Translations under genes and position numbers: made by a program
The notes under the pieces: generated by a model
What the model was told of the DNA's origin: nothing
Seen by the model: the letters and a program-made list of their open reading frames with translations, nothing else
Databases searched by the model: none
Origin: Chloranthus sessilifolius
Taxonomy: Eukaryota > Streptophyta > Magnoliopsida > Chloranthales > Chloranthaceae
DNA: 64,000 bases
Direction: 5' to 3'
Assembly (NCBI GenBank): GCA_021018995.1
Contig: CM037588.1
Span: 93,966,765 to 94,030,764 of the forward strand
In this document: positions 22,685 to 33,023 of the stretch, one piece after another
Numbering within the stretch: position 1 is the stretch's first letter
Layout of the letters: each line of letters begins with the position of its first letter

Positions 22685-23903
22685 CCCACAGACGCACATG
22701 CGTGTTTCGATGCGGTAAAATGTCAATATTTTATCTACAACGCAGATGTGCAAAATTAATGTCTTAGGTCAAAGGTTCGCCTTGGATCCATGGACCCTAC
22801 TTCAAAGTAGGAGCAACGGTGTAAGTCCCGGTCAAGCAGTCAATGTTTCGATTGGGTCAACTCCACTGCTAAATATTTTGAGCGATGAGCGCTCTGTTTT
22901 GGATTCGTGTGAACTTGAGTTGTCTTAAGCTTCAGATTCTCCGTTGAAAAAGGTCAATCGTTGGTTGAGACCAACCTGTTGAGAATGAGATTATGTGTCA
23001 ATCAAACTATGTGCAACCATGCATTCAGAAGGGTTCATTTCCCTTTTTATTTTCTACAGGCTTAAAACCTGTATAGGCAGCGGTATCCCTATAAAGTGTA
23101 TGCCATGCGTCTGAGTATCCGTATGATAGTCGTTTGTCCCTGTAAATTGTACCCGAGCGGGTACGGGTCGAGGCTTCCATCGCCTTTGTTGTTGCTTATT
23201 GCCCCTGATGGGTGCATGATTATGCATAGTTAATTGATGATTATGATCATTGTCAACAGAGGCCAGGATTGGATGCCCCCTTTTAGGAGGTGCCCAATGT
23301 TTAGCTAGATCTGTTCAAGGAAGTCGAAACTGGATACTCTGAGTCATGTGGATCTGGGTCACATTTTGAAAAATGGCACGCACTCCTAAAAAGCGTTGTG
23401 ACATCTATTCACTTCACTCAGGTGGTCATGCTAAATAAACTTTGGGATCGATGGGTTCGCCCAAAGATCTCGAACCCTGCTTTCTACAGGGGCACCCGCG
23501 AATAATCCAATGAGGTCATCAAATGCCTTGTAGGATTGGATGCAAACTGTGGAGCTAGTCTTGCGTATGTTTACTTCGCGCCTATCTTTGAATGTGGGTC
23601 GATCACCCCTCTTACTTACGAAGCTGTTGCATTTAGAATGAATCTCAAACATCGATACCTTCAAAATCACCTTGAGAAGTGAACATCTTTCTCGACTATA
23701 GGGAGTTCGCAACTCATTCCACCTCGGTTATGCCCAGTAATGTCACTAAGCACTTGGGAATCGATTACCTCGAGAAACGAATGATTAGCCTGCCACTCCA
23801 GGGATTTCGTTTTCTCACCATGTTACTCACCTGATGTTTAAAGTTTGTTTTGAATATAGCGGACCCATCAGTAATGCCTTGGGCCTCTTCGGATGTCTCT
23901 TTT
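22685..23903 (+). other. 3' UTR of element 2 before the polypurine tract
   Basis: Noncoding. It aligns almost throughout with 27095-28334 of element 1, including the hairpin module and a conserved block around 23400-23870. No ORF is conserved between the two copies. Confidence 0.75.
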
Positions 23904-23944
23904 CTTTGGCATACGATCACTAGTGATCAGATACCAAAGAGGGG
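23904..23944 (+). other. Polypurine tract embedded in a hairpin
   Basis: An inverted repeat spans 23904-23939, with left arm CTTTGGCATACGATCA nearly complementary to the right arm TGATCAGATACCAAAG. The right arm runs into the polypurine tract AAAGAGGGG (23936-23944), four bases before the 3' LTR. Elements 1 and 3 have the same layout. Confidence 0.85.
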
Positions 23945-23948
23945 CATC

Positions 23949-25562
23949 TGTAGACACCCAAATTTGGCCCAAGGCCCGATCGAAACACCTTTCGAGAGAG
24001 GTGCAATTATGAGCTTTTGACAGCATATATGGAACCCTTAGGAATCACCCCAAACCCTTAGGAGTCACCCTAGATCCTTTAGGAACTTACCCCGAACCTT
24101 TAGAAACCAATCCCGACCCTTAGAACCCATTCCGAACCCTAAACCTAACCTTCCCGGGTAATGGATGAAGAGTGGTGAACCAGGACTATCTAAGGTTTTT
24201 TACTAATATCAAATCATATACCATTGGATAGAGGACTTCTCCAGCTTTCCAACAAGCCACGAATCGCCTCAATCGGAGTTGTATATCAAAAGTTACGGCG
24301 CTTCGAATATCGGGCAGAATTTCAGGATTTTTGCCTAGCGCAACTAATAGTTGCGCCAGGCCATTTTCCCCCTTGATTTGCCTGGCGCAACTAATAGTTG
24401 CGCCAAGTATTTTTCCCCCAGAAATGGCCTGGCGCAACTAATAGTTGCACCAAGTATAAATGGGTCCCCCCACACCTCGCGAAGCCAACTTCCAAGCCTC
24501 TTCACATCGCTCTTTGTTTCATGCATTTGCTGCGCAACTAATAGTTCGCGAGAATATGAAACGATGATCGTGGGTTTTGCCCCGAAATTTGTGATTGGGG
24601 TTTGACTTATTGACCACCTCAGTCCTTGGGGTGTATTTTGATAACTTTGTTGCACCCTTTTAATGCCTATTTACAACCCTTAAGTGATTTGAAACACTAA
24701 CCTATCATCCACCATTAAAACCACCTTCACACCTTTCCAAACCCTTAAAATCCTAGGACACCTTAGATGGCCCATTACCTAATTCTTAAACTTGTTTAGC
24801 CTCTAAGTAGCCTCCTAATCCACCCTTTTCCTATAAATAGAGCCCCCCTCCCCTTGGTTTAAGGGTTGAGAAAATTGCTTAAGAGAGAAAGAGCTCAAAG
24901 TGAGAAGTTCTTCCTCTCTTTTGTGCACTATTTTCATCCAAATTCCAGAATTCCAAAACCTCATTTCAAGCTTGTTCTTGCATCCAAAACTCTTAGCCTA
25001 GGTGTGTGTGATCCCCTAGCCTCCATCCCCTACCTGTTAGCTTTAAGTCCTAAGTGGCTTTAACTCATTTCTCTACCATTCAAGCCTTCGAAAGCTCATC
25101 AAAGCAAGCCACGCAAGGCTTCTCTACGGTGCTACGAGGGCCCGAGGGCTCCGGCTCTCCCCTTTCTTCTCCTATCTCTTTCTAGCTCCCTTCATCCTCT
25201 CATTTGTGCCGTTACGCCACCGATTTTTCAGTAGGAACGGAGGGGCACAAATAGGATTCCAAGCCCATTTGGGCAAGAGGAAGCTATTTTCTTTGCTTTT
25301 ATATCATTTTATTTTTGGCCATTAGTAGAGACCGCGTTAAGCGGGTTGGTCGGGTGCCTAATACCTTCCTAATCGATAACCGAAGCCCCTACCCAAGAGC
25401 CTTTGGTGTAGACCGAATTTAGAGTCATATTTTTTAGCACTTCGGTGCTCATAAAAATGAACTAGGTATCCCGGGACACCGAAAGCTCCGGGTGGCGACT
25501 CTATATTTTTATTAGAGAGCGCATCATCGTGACGGGATCGTCTCGATTCCCACGGTTGCACA
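23949..25562 (+). mobile_element. 3' LTR of element 2
   Basis: Starts TGTAGACACC and ends GGTTGCACA, followed by the target duplication. Palindromes lie at 24334-24360, 24381-24407 and 24428-24454, with a damaged one at about 24530-24551. TATAAATAG is at 24832-24840. It is near-identical to the 5' LTR except in the patch 24493-24570. Confidence 0.95.
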
Positions 25563-25567
25563 GGGCC
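25563..25567. repeat. Target site duplication GGGCC, right copy
   Basis: Perfect match to 7694-7698 immediately after the 3' LTR. Confidence 0.93.
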
Positions 25568-25648
25568 ACGAACGATCTCGGGTCCCTCCTCGGGGCCCTC
25601 CTCAGGAATGTGCTCATCACTGCCTGACATATTAGGGCAACAAGGCAA
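25568..25648 (-). pseudogene. Antisense PMD gene, displaced first exon
   Basis: Minus-strand ATG at 25646-25648 starts MPCCPNMSGSDEHIPEEGPE, an acidic N-terminus that runs to the element 2 insertion. Its reading frame is compatible with the exon on the other side at 7698, as expected if element 2 split one exon. The start is the first ATG and is not otherwise proven. Confidence 0.6.
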
Positions 25649-26499
25649 TCACAGCTTGTCAAGTACAAAGATACACGTGCAACTTTGTTCTTTTAAAAAC
25701 AAAACAAAAAACCTTTTATTTTGTTCTTTCAAAAACAAAAAACAGCAAAAAACCTTTTACTTTGTTTTGTTCTTTCAAAGAAAAACAACAACAAAAAAAA
25801 ACCCTTTTACTTTGTTCTTTCAAAAAAGAAAACAACATAAAAAAATAACTTTTTACTTTGTTTAAACAAAAAAAAGGGGGAAGAAGAAATAAGAAAAGCA
25901 AGACAAAAAAAAAACCTTCTGTTTCAAAACAAAAATCTCGTTCTTTTATGCTCCTAAAAATCAAAAACCAAAAAAGAGAAGCCTTTCTTTCATAAAAAAA
26001 AAATCCTTACTATTAGAAAAAAAAAAAACAACAACCGAAAAATAATAAAAATGCCTTAGCTGGTTTTCCCAAACAAATAAAATCTCTTGTTCTCTTAATT
26101 TCAAGAGAAGTCAAAAATCATTTCCTTAATTTTCAAAAAAAAAGAAACCGAAAATCCCTTCTTCTTTCTAATTTAGTGTTCAAAAAAGAAAAGACCAAAA
26201 ATCCAATATATGCAAAATAAAAATGAAAAAAAAAAAAGAAAAAAACAACAAAAATAAAGTCCATTCTATATACACAAATTTAAACAAATATATATATATA
26301 TATATCTATATATATATATACATTAGGCACCAACAAATTCCACAAAATAACAAAAATAGGGCACCATTCATGAAAAATTGCCAACATATCATCAATAAAT
26401 AAGCATACAATGAAGATAAACCATTATTCATCAAGGATGAAAGATCATAGCAATATTTACAAGAAAAAGCAAGAGAAATCAAAGGATGTAAGTTTTAAT
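25649..26499. other. A-rich, simple-sequence stretch
   Basis: No gene found. The stretch has A-rich tracts with TTTTACTTTGTTC units (25690-25865) and a TA microsatellite (26286-26321). It lies between the antisense promoter and the PMD start codon, so it may be 5' leader or intron of that gene. Confidence 0.6.
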
Positions 26500-26940
26500 G
26501 GTTACCTTTTGAAAGAAGATGGGTCTCTGATCTAGCGTAAGCCAGCACTCAATCCACACAAGCAGGGCAACAACAATGAGGCACGAAAAGAAGCAATGAA
26601 AGAAAACCCTAGGAAGAGGCGGTTTTCAGTTTCAAAGGAGGGGGAGAAAATTTTGAAACAAAGCCCCCCAGCCAGAACTCGGGCTATTTAAATTCCCCCA
26701 GCCAAGCTATTAGTTGCCCTCCTTTTGCTTGGCGCAACTATTAGTTGCGCCAGGTACTTAGGCCGGGTCTTGGGCCTAGTACGGGCCAGATAGGAGGGCT
26801 GGTTTCCCACTTCCTCCTTATTTGTTTTATCACCCCCTGCAGATGCACACGCTCCCGGAACGACATTTCGATCATCCCGTGCTAAAATAAATGCGGACCG
26901 AGGTCGATGAGCACCTCGGTCCTACACCGGAAATATAAAA
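26500..26940 (-). promoter_or_regulatory. Antisense promoter of the PMD accessory gene
   Basis: On the minus strand a TATA-like TTTAAATAG lies at 26684-26692. Directly upstream are a half palindrome (26701-26718) and a full one (26728-26754) of the type found in the LTR. The block is conserved in element 2 (21641-22213). PMD coding sequence begins about 1.04 kb downstream. A promoter is inferred; no transcript data are available. Confidence 0.55.
26701..26754. repeat. Palindromes upstream of the antisense TATA
   Basis: A half copy at 26701-26718 and a nearly perfect copy at 26728-26754 (left arm CTTGGCGCAACTA, centre T). Confidence 0.85.
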
Positions 26941-27094
26941 AGTCTAAAAAAAAAGAGAATCCCCATATAGAAGCCGAAAAATAAAATCCCAAAAAAATTC
27001 ACATAAAATAATAACTTCAAAATTCTAAAAAAATCACATAAAATAGTTTCAAAATCCAAAAAATATATATATCAGAAGCAGATCTGTATTCCCC

Positions 27095-28334
27095 ACAGAG
27101 ACGCACTCGCATATTTTCGATGCGGTAAAATGTCAATATTTATGTAGCTGTGCAAAATTAATGTCCTATGTCAAAGGTTCGCCTTAGATCCATGGATCCT
27201 ACTTCAAAGTAGGAGCGATAGTGTCAATTTCGGTCAAACAGTTAATACTTGGATCAAATCGATTCCACTGCTAAATATTTTGAGCCAAGCGCTCTGTCTT
27301 TGGATTCATATGAACGTGGGTGTCTTAAGCTTCAGATTCTCCATTGGAAAACGTCAATCGTTGGTTGAGACCAACCTGTTGAGGATGAGATTACATATCA
27401 ATCAAACTATGTGCAACCATGCATTCAGAAGGGTTCATTTCCCTTTTATTTTCTGCAGGCTTAAAACCTGTATGGGCAATGGTATCCCTATAAAGTGTGC
27501 ATCATACGTCTGGGTATCCGTATGATGGTCATTTGTCCCCGTAAATTATACCCGAGCGGGTCCGGGTCGGGGTTTCCATCGCCTTTGTTGTTGCTTATTG
27601 CCCCCGATGAGTGCATGATTATGCATAGTTAATTGATCATTGTCAACAGAGACTAGGATTGGATGCCCCCTTTTGGGAGGTGCTTAATGTTTGGTTGGTT
27701 CTGTTCAAGGAAGTCGAAACTGGATACTCTAGGTCATGCTGAGCTGAGGCATGCTTTCATAAAAACGACATGTACTCCCAAAAAGTGTTGTGACATCTAT
27801 TCACTTCGCTCGGGTGGTCATGCTAAATAAACTTTGGGATCGATGGGTTCGCCCAAAGATCTCGAACCTTGTTTTCAGTAGGGGCACCCGCGAATAATCC
27901 AATGAGGTCATCAAATGCCTTGTAGGATTGGATGCAAACTGTGGAGCCTTGCGTATGTTTACTTCGTGCATATCTTTGAATGTGGGTCGATCACCCCTCT
28001 TACTTATGAAACTGTTGTATTCAGAATAAATCTCGAACATCAATCTCCTTCAAATCATCTCGAGAAGCGGACATTTTTCCCGACTAACGGGCTTTTGCAA
28101 CTCGAGAGGTGAACGTTTTCCCCAGCTATTGGGCTTTCGCAACTCGTTTCACCTCGGTTATGCCCAGTAATGTCGTTAAGCTCTTGGGAACCGATTACCT
28201 TGAGAAACGAATGTTTAGCCTGGCACCCCAGGGCTTTCGTTTTCTCACCATGTTACTCACCTGTTGTTTGAAGTTTGTTCTGAATGCAGCGGACCAGTCA
28301 GTAATGTCTTAGGCCTCTTCGGATGTCTCTTTTT
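27095..28334 (+). other. 3' UTR of element 1 before the polypurine tract
   Basis: Matches 22685-23903 and, for its first half, 20990-21640. It includes TCCTACTTCAAAGTAGGA near 27197. About 28050-28145 holds a local duplication of roughly 45 bases (CGAGAAGCGGACATTTT and CGAGAGGTGAACGTTTT). Noncoding. Confidence 0.75.
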
Positions 28335-28375
28335 CTTTGGCATACGCTCATTAGTGATCGGATACCAAAGAGGGG
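28335..28375 (+). other. Polypurine tract in a hairpin (element 1)
   Basis: The inverted repeat at 28335-28370 (arms CTTTGGCATACGCTCA and TGATCGGATACCAAAG) merges with AAAGAGGGG (28367-28375), four bases before the LTR. Confidence 0.85.
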
Positions 28376-28379
28376 CATC

Positions 28380-29869
28380 TGTAGACAGCCAAATTTGGCC
28401 CAAGGCCCGATCGAAACACTTTTCGAGAGAGGTACAATTATGAGCTTTTGATGGCATGTATGGAACCCTTATGAGTCACCTTAAACCCTTAGGAATCACC
28501 CTAGATCCCTTAAGAACCTATCCCAAACCTTTAGAAACCAATCCCGACCCTTAGAACCCATTTCGAACACCCTAAACCTAACCTTCCCGGGCAATGGATG
28601 AGGAGTGGTGCACCATGACTATCTAAGGTCTTCCACTAATATCAAATCATATACCCTTAGAAAGAGGACTTCTCCAACTTTCCAACGAGCCACAAATTAC
28701 CTCAATCGAAGTTGTATATCAAAAGTTATGACCATTTGAAAATCGGGCTTTTTTGGAGGGATTTTTGCCTAGCGCAACTAATAGTTGCGCCAAGCCATTT
28801 TCCCCCTGAATTTGCCTGGCGCAACTAATAGTTGCGCCAGGCCTTTTTCCCCCAGAAATGGCCCCCTCGCGAAACCAACTTCTAGGGTTTTGCCCTGAAT
28901 TTCGTAATTAGGGTTTGACTTGTTGACCTCGACCTTTGGAGTGTGTTTTGATAATTCTATTGCACCTATTCACTACCTATTTGCAACCCCTTAAGTGGCT
29001 TAAGGCCTCACCCCATCATCCACCATTGGAAGACCTTCCCACACATTTTAAGGCTCAAAAAACCCTAGGAAACCTTAGATTGCCCATTACCTAATTGCTA
29101 ATCCAATTAGGACTTTAACCCCTCACTAATCCTCCCTTTCTCTATAAATAGAGAGCCACCCCTCTTGCTTAAGGGCTGAGAATCTCTACCTAAGAGAGAA
29201 AGAGCTTAAAGTGAGAAGATCTTTCTCCCTTTGGTGCACACCCCCATACAAATTCCAGAATTCACAAAACTCCTTTAGACCTTAGCATTTCATAGAAAAC
29301 CCTTAGGTTAGGTGTGTGTGATCCCCTAGCCTCCCTTCCCTACCTCTTAGCTTCAAGCCTTAAGAGTTAGAACCCCACTTACCACCATGCAAAGCCTTCA
29401 AGAGCTCATCAAAGGAAGCCACACAAGGCTCTCCTACGGTGCTACAAGGGCTCGAGGGCTCCGGCTTTCCCCTTTCTTCTCCTATCTATTTCTAGCTCCC
29501 TCCATCCTCCCATTTGTGCCGTTACGCCGCCGACTTTTTGGTAGGAACGGAGGGGCACAAGTAGGATTCTAAGCCCTTTTGGGCAAGAGGAGGCTATTTT
29601 CTTTTCTTTTACTTCATTTTATTTTTGGCTATTAGTTGAGACCGTGTTAAGCGGGTTGATCGGGTGCCTAACACCTTCTCGATCGATAACCGAAGCCCCT
29701 ACCCAAGAGCCTTTGGTGTGGACCGAATTCAGTCATATTTTTAGCACTTCAGTGCTCATAAAAATGAACTAGGTATCCCGAGACACCGAAAGCTCTGGGT
29801 GGCAACTTTATATTTTCGTTAGAGAGAGCATCGTCGCAATGGGATCATCTCGATTCCCACGGTTGCACA
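28380..29869 (+). mobile_element. 3' LTR of element 1
   Basis: Starts TGTAGACAGC and ends GGTTGCACA; 1490 bases, shorter than the element 2 LTRs because of deletions after about 28860. Palindromes at 28768-28794 and 28815-28841; TATAAATAG at 29143-29151. It is visibly more diverged from the element 2 LTRs than those are from each other. Confidence 0.92.
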
Positions 29870-30289
29870 ACTGGGTTCAAAATTGAGACAGAGCGAGGAG
29901 CAGATTCTGCTCTGAGCATCCAATCGTAGGCTTCAGGGAGGATTGATTGGAGAACAGATCCCTCCACTTATTACTCCTTCCTCTTCCACCACCTTCACCA
30001 CCTCCGTTACCGTCTCCTCAATGCTGCCTTCACTGCTCCCTAAAAGGGACCGATGTGAAGACTAGCACCCTCATTCCTAATACCGCCCATTCCCAGAATA
30101 ACGACATCTCAGAACATCGCCTCAAGGAAAAGATCACGCGAAGTAATAAACATAGGAAGAAACGACATCCCAATCGAATGATTAGATCGCCCAATATCAC
30201 CAAAATGCAAATTTTAGAATACAAAATATCCAAAAAAAGTAAAACTCGAGATTAAACAGGAGAATGAGAAACAAATGAAGACTCCCCCA

Positions 30290-30298
30290 CTTATATAG
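30290..30298 (-). promoter_or_regulatory. Antisense TATA-like box of element 3
   Basis: Minus strand CTATATAAG followed by GTGGGGGAGTC, a layout like the element 1 antisense promoter (TTTAAATAG, also near G runs). Sequence 30289 down to 29870 would be the leader of an antisense gene whose body is no longer adjacent. Confidence 0.45.
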
Positions 30299-30309
30299 AG
30301 TACGGACTT

Positions 30310-30600
30310 AATAACGCACCAGAACACGTGCACTTAACTCGATCACGTGCCACGCATGCTGCGTACAATCCAAAACACGCGCCCCGACCCGAGCGCGCAA
30401 CTGAACCATCGCCCGCGCCAATGGCACAACACTCTGATCATGCGCTAACTACAGATAGCACAATCGTATCAAATGACACACTACAGACACGTAATACGAA
30501 AGGTCACCCGTACACTGACCCGACGATGTCTCGATCACGCGTCATAATTAGAGCGCGTGATCTAATCGCACACGCACTCCCACACACATAAATAGCACTT
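30310..30600. repeat. GATCACGYG / GCGCG word cluster
   Basis: GATCACGTG, GATCATGCG, GATCACGCG and GCGCGTGATC, plus several ACGCGCC and GAGCGCG words, lie directly upstream of the antisense TATA-like box. Confidence 0.55.
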
Positions 30601-30732
30601 CGAACTTGTGATCGCATGCCCAGAAATAGGTGTGCCACCATATTGAGCAGACTAAACCATATGTGCAATGACTGACTTTAGAAAAAATCTATACCTTCAC
30701 ATTTTTCTACCTCACCTTGATCAAAATTCTCA

Positions 30733-31710
30733 TGTCCCATCGCTTAGCCTCACAGACTGTTCAGAGAGAAAGAAGGAGAGAGGGGCAGCCCCGTCACGCA
30801 CAACCCATCACGACAAGATGCACACACATGACACCACCTCGATATCCAGTCCCATTGTAATAAATTAGCCATGCCCTCATGTCCCATTGTGAAAAGCCAA
30901 AAGCAAATCTCTCGAAGACATTTGCACACCGCCAACCAAAACTAAGCCAATCACGACACAACCACAATGTGATTTTTTTTCATAACCCAAGATCTGCCAA
31001 AGAAAGAAGCGAGACATACCTATCACACAAATATCCTATCAGTGTTCCATCGCAAACATCATTACAACGAAACATTCGGACACAACCCCACCACACATCC
31101 GTGAATATGTCTTCTTGTGATGCAACTACGACTCGTTCTCACTACGAACATGCCCCATCGTGACACAACAACCTCGACACCAATCACACCTCCCCAAAAT
31201 CCTCGTCATGAAATAGTGCATGGAGTTAAACCCTTTAAAAGCCCCATCGCTAACTATACTTAGCCAACATCCCATCGCAAAAGCGAAGGGACTCCTCCCA
31301 CTTCCCATCGCAAACATCACTACCCGAAAAGCTCAGACAATACCTGTTGCACCATATGATGAAAGGGAAGAAAGCTCAACTATGCCCCATCGCTAAAGTG
31401 GAGAGCCCTCTCCAAATTGCTCGCTACGTAATAGTCACCAGACACTATTGCCGCAGTGGAAATGCACAAAGATTCGAGACTCCTCCCATGTCCCATCGCA
31501 TCCGACCGATGCCAAGTTCCAACATGAACATCCTATCAGAATCCCCATGTCTCGCCAGGACTCATCCAGCATGCAGCCAAAGAAAGGAAAAAATTACTAC
31601 TGTCCCATTGTGACATCACTTTCCCAAGACATCACATCATACCAGGACTATCAAGCCCCGCCACAGCGGACCTGAAGAAATGAAAAACCTCCAGCATCCC
31701 ATCACGACAC
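30733..31710. repeat. Dispersed CCCATCGYRA array
   Basis: About 13 exact or near copies of CCCATCG followed by CAA, TGA or CTA lie near 30735, 30803, 30850, 30881, 31045, 31152, 31240, 31270, 31303, 31384, 31493, 31602 and 31697. The sequence between copies is unrelated, so this is not an ordinary tandem repeat. Confidence 0.75.
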
Positions 31711-32900
31711 TACGGCACCACCGAACCACACAAGCTACGCATAATTCAGGTAAGTATCACCCTTCTCTTTACTCGATATTATTCTAAAAAAATATAATAA
31801 ATATATAGTTAGCTATGATTAAGTCAAAATATTTTCAAAACCCATCTCTCTCGACTCGCGAATCACTCTAGTCCTCCCATAAGAGACAATCATCAGTATT
31901 CATCGAGAAGGTTAGAGGAAGTATCCAATATGCCAAGTGTCGTCTTAACAACCACACAAACGGTCAGGTCCACAAATCCCGTACCGGTGGATCTGCTCAG
32001 CGACATCTCGGAAGCCACATTTTTCGTCGATATACCACCGATTTGATCTTAAGTTAAATTTCTTAAAATTTTAAATTTTCAAAACCCCTTACTTCCAAAA
32101 AAAAGAAAGAAGAAGAAACAGCAAAAAAAACTCTTACCACTTACTCTTAAAACCAAGAATCTTATTCCAAAACCAAAAAAACCTTTTACTCCCAAAACAA
32201 CAAAAACAAAAAGAAACCGAAATCAAAGAACAAAAAGACTCACCTATCAAAATTGCAACCTCAATTACCAACCCGAACCGGCCATTCTCTTGGGAAACCG
32301 AACAATGAGTATATTTAATCTAAGAACTTACAAACGCCTATTGGAAAAGGAATGCCTGACGTGGATTACTGTGAGCAATGACACGCCCGGTCTAACATGA
32401 CTTAGGAAAGCCTTCGACATTATTTTGCATTGTATTATTATTAGTCCTTGGACCTATTTATGGATATTTGTATGATGCCTCCCAGTACCTCGACTGCGTC
32501 ATACCCCTCAATTTGACTGCCCCTTGCAGTAGGTCACGACATGCAGCAGAATGCCCCTTGCACCCACAGATTAGGATATGGTGATTCTCCTTTCCGTTTG
32601 ACTGTCACTCACAACAGGTCGCGCCACATGATGGGATGCTTCTTGCACCCGCAGAATAGGATACGCTGACTTCTCCTATAGATTGTCTATGACAGCAGGT
32701 CACGATACGTGATGGGATCACCCTTGGACATCCACGGCATGGAACACGCCTTTCAAAAGCTACCACTGGGCCCCAGAATGCTCTATTTTAGCTTGTACTG
32801 ATAGATAAAAAAGCCAACCATGTCATGTCAGCATCCTCGATTCACATTTGTGATTTCCCAAGAGAAATGAGAAGACACCTCGAATGAGGGGTGTCTACTT
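31711..32900. other. 3' UTR of element 3, with 32480-32740 repeats
   Basis: No gene found. Three imperfect units of about 100 bases (about 32500, 32600 and 32690) share GCAGGTCACGAYA, CTTGCACCC and AGGATAYG words. A-rich tracts occur at 32095-32215. Confidence 0.6.
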
Positions 32901-32942
32901 CTTCGGCGCGTTCTTACTTCACATGAGCGCGCCGAAGAGAGG
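32901..32942 (+). other. Polypurine tract in a hairpin (element 3)
   Basis: Arms CTTCGGCGCG (32901-32910) and CGCGCCGAAG (32928-32937) enclose a short loop; GAAGAGAGG (32934-32942) is the polypurine tract, four bases before the LTR. Stem sequence differs from elements 1 and 2 but pairing is kept. Confidence 0.8.
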
Positions 32943-33023
32943 CATTTGTAGACACCCCCATTTTGCCCTCTCAGAATATACAAATCTGTTCGATCAACCT
33001 TTGACCTCATAACCCTAATTGGG

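Larger units (their letters stand above)
7699..25562 (+). mobile_element. Complete Tat-lineage Ty3/gypsy element 2
   Basis: The element is 17,864 bases long. It has LTRs of 1617 and 1614 bases, both TGTAGACACC...TTGCACA, and perfect 5-base target duplications (GGGCC). The PBS starts two bases after the 5' LTR and a polypurine tract lies just before the 3' LTR. Order: gag, protease with G-patch, RT/RNase H, second RNase H, integrase. That order with two RNases H identifies the Tat/Ogre/Retand group. The coding part carries scattered stops, and the antisense accessory genes seen in element 1 are absent. It is structurally complete but not autonomous. It sits in an exon of the element 1 PMD gene. 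Confidence 0.95.
409..29869 (+). mobile_element. Tat-lineage Ty3/gypsy element 1, 5'-truncated, interrupted by element 2
   Basis: Element 1 keeps the end of pol (409-2039), a 3' region with two antisense accessory pseudogenes (3475-7698 and 25568-25648), a 3' untranslated region to 28379, and a 3' LTR at 28380-29869. Element 2 (7699-25562) is inserted inside it. The two halves belong together because the antisense mobile-domain gene is cut exactly at the GGGCC target duplication, and because 26500-28379 matches the corresponding 3' region of element 2. Gag, protease and RT of element 1 are missing; its left end is joined to an Athila LTR fragment. The right LTR boundary is clean (TTGCACA at 29863-29869), so element 1 probably inserted into element 3. 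Confidence 0.85.
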
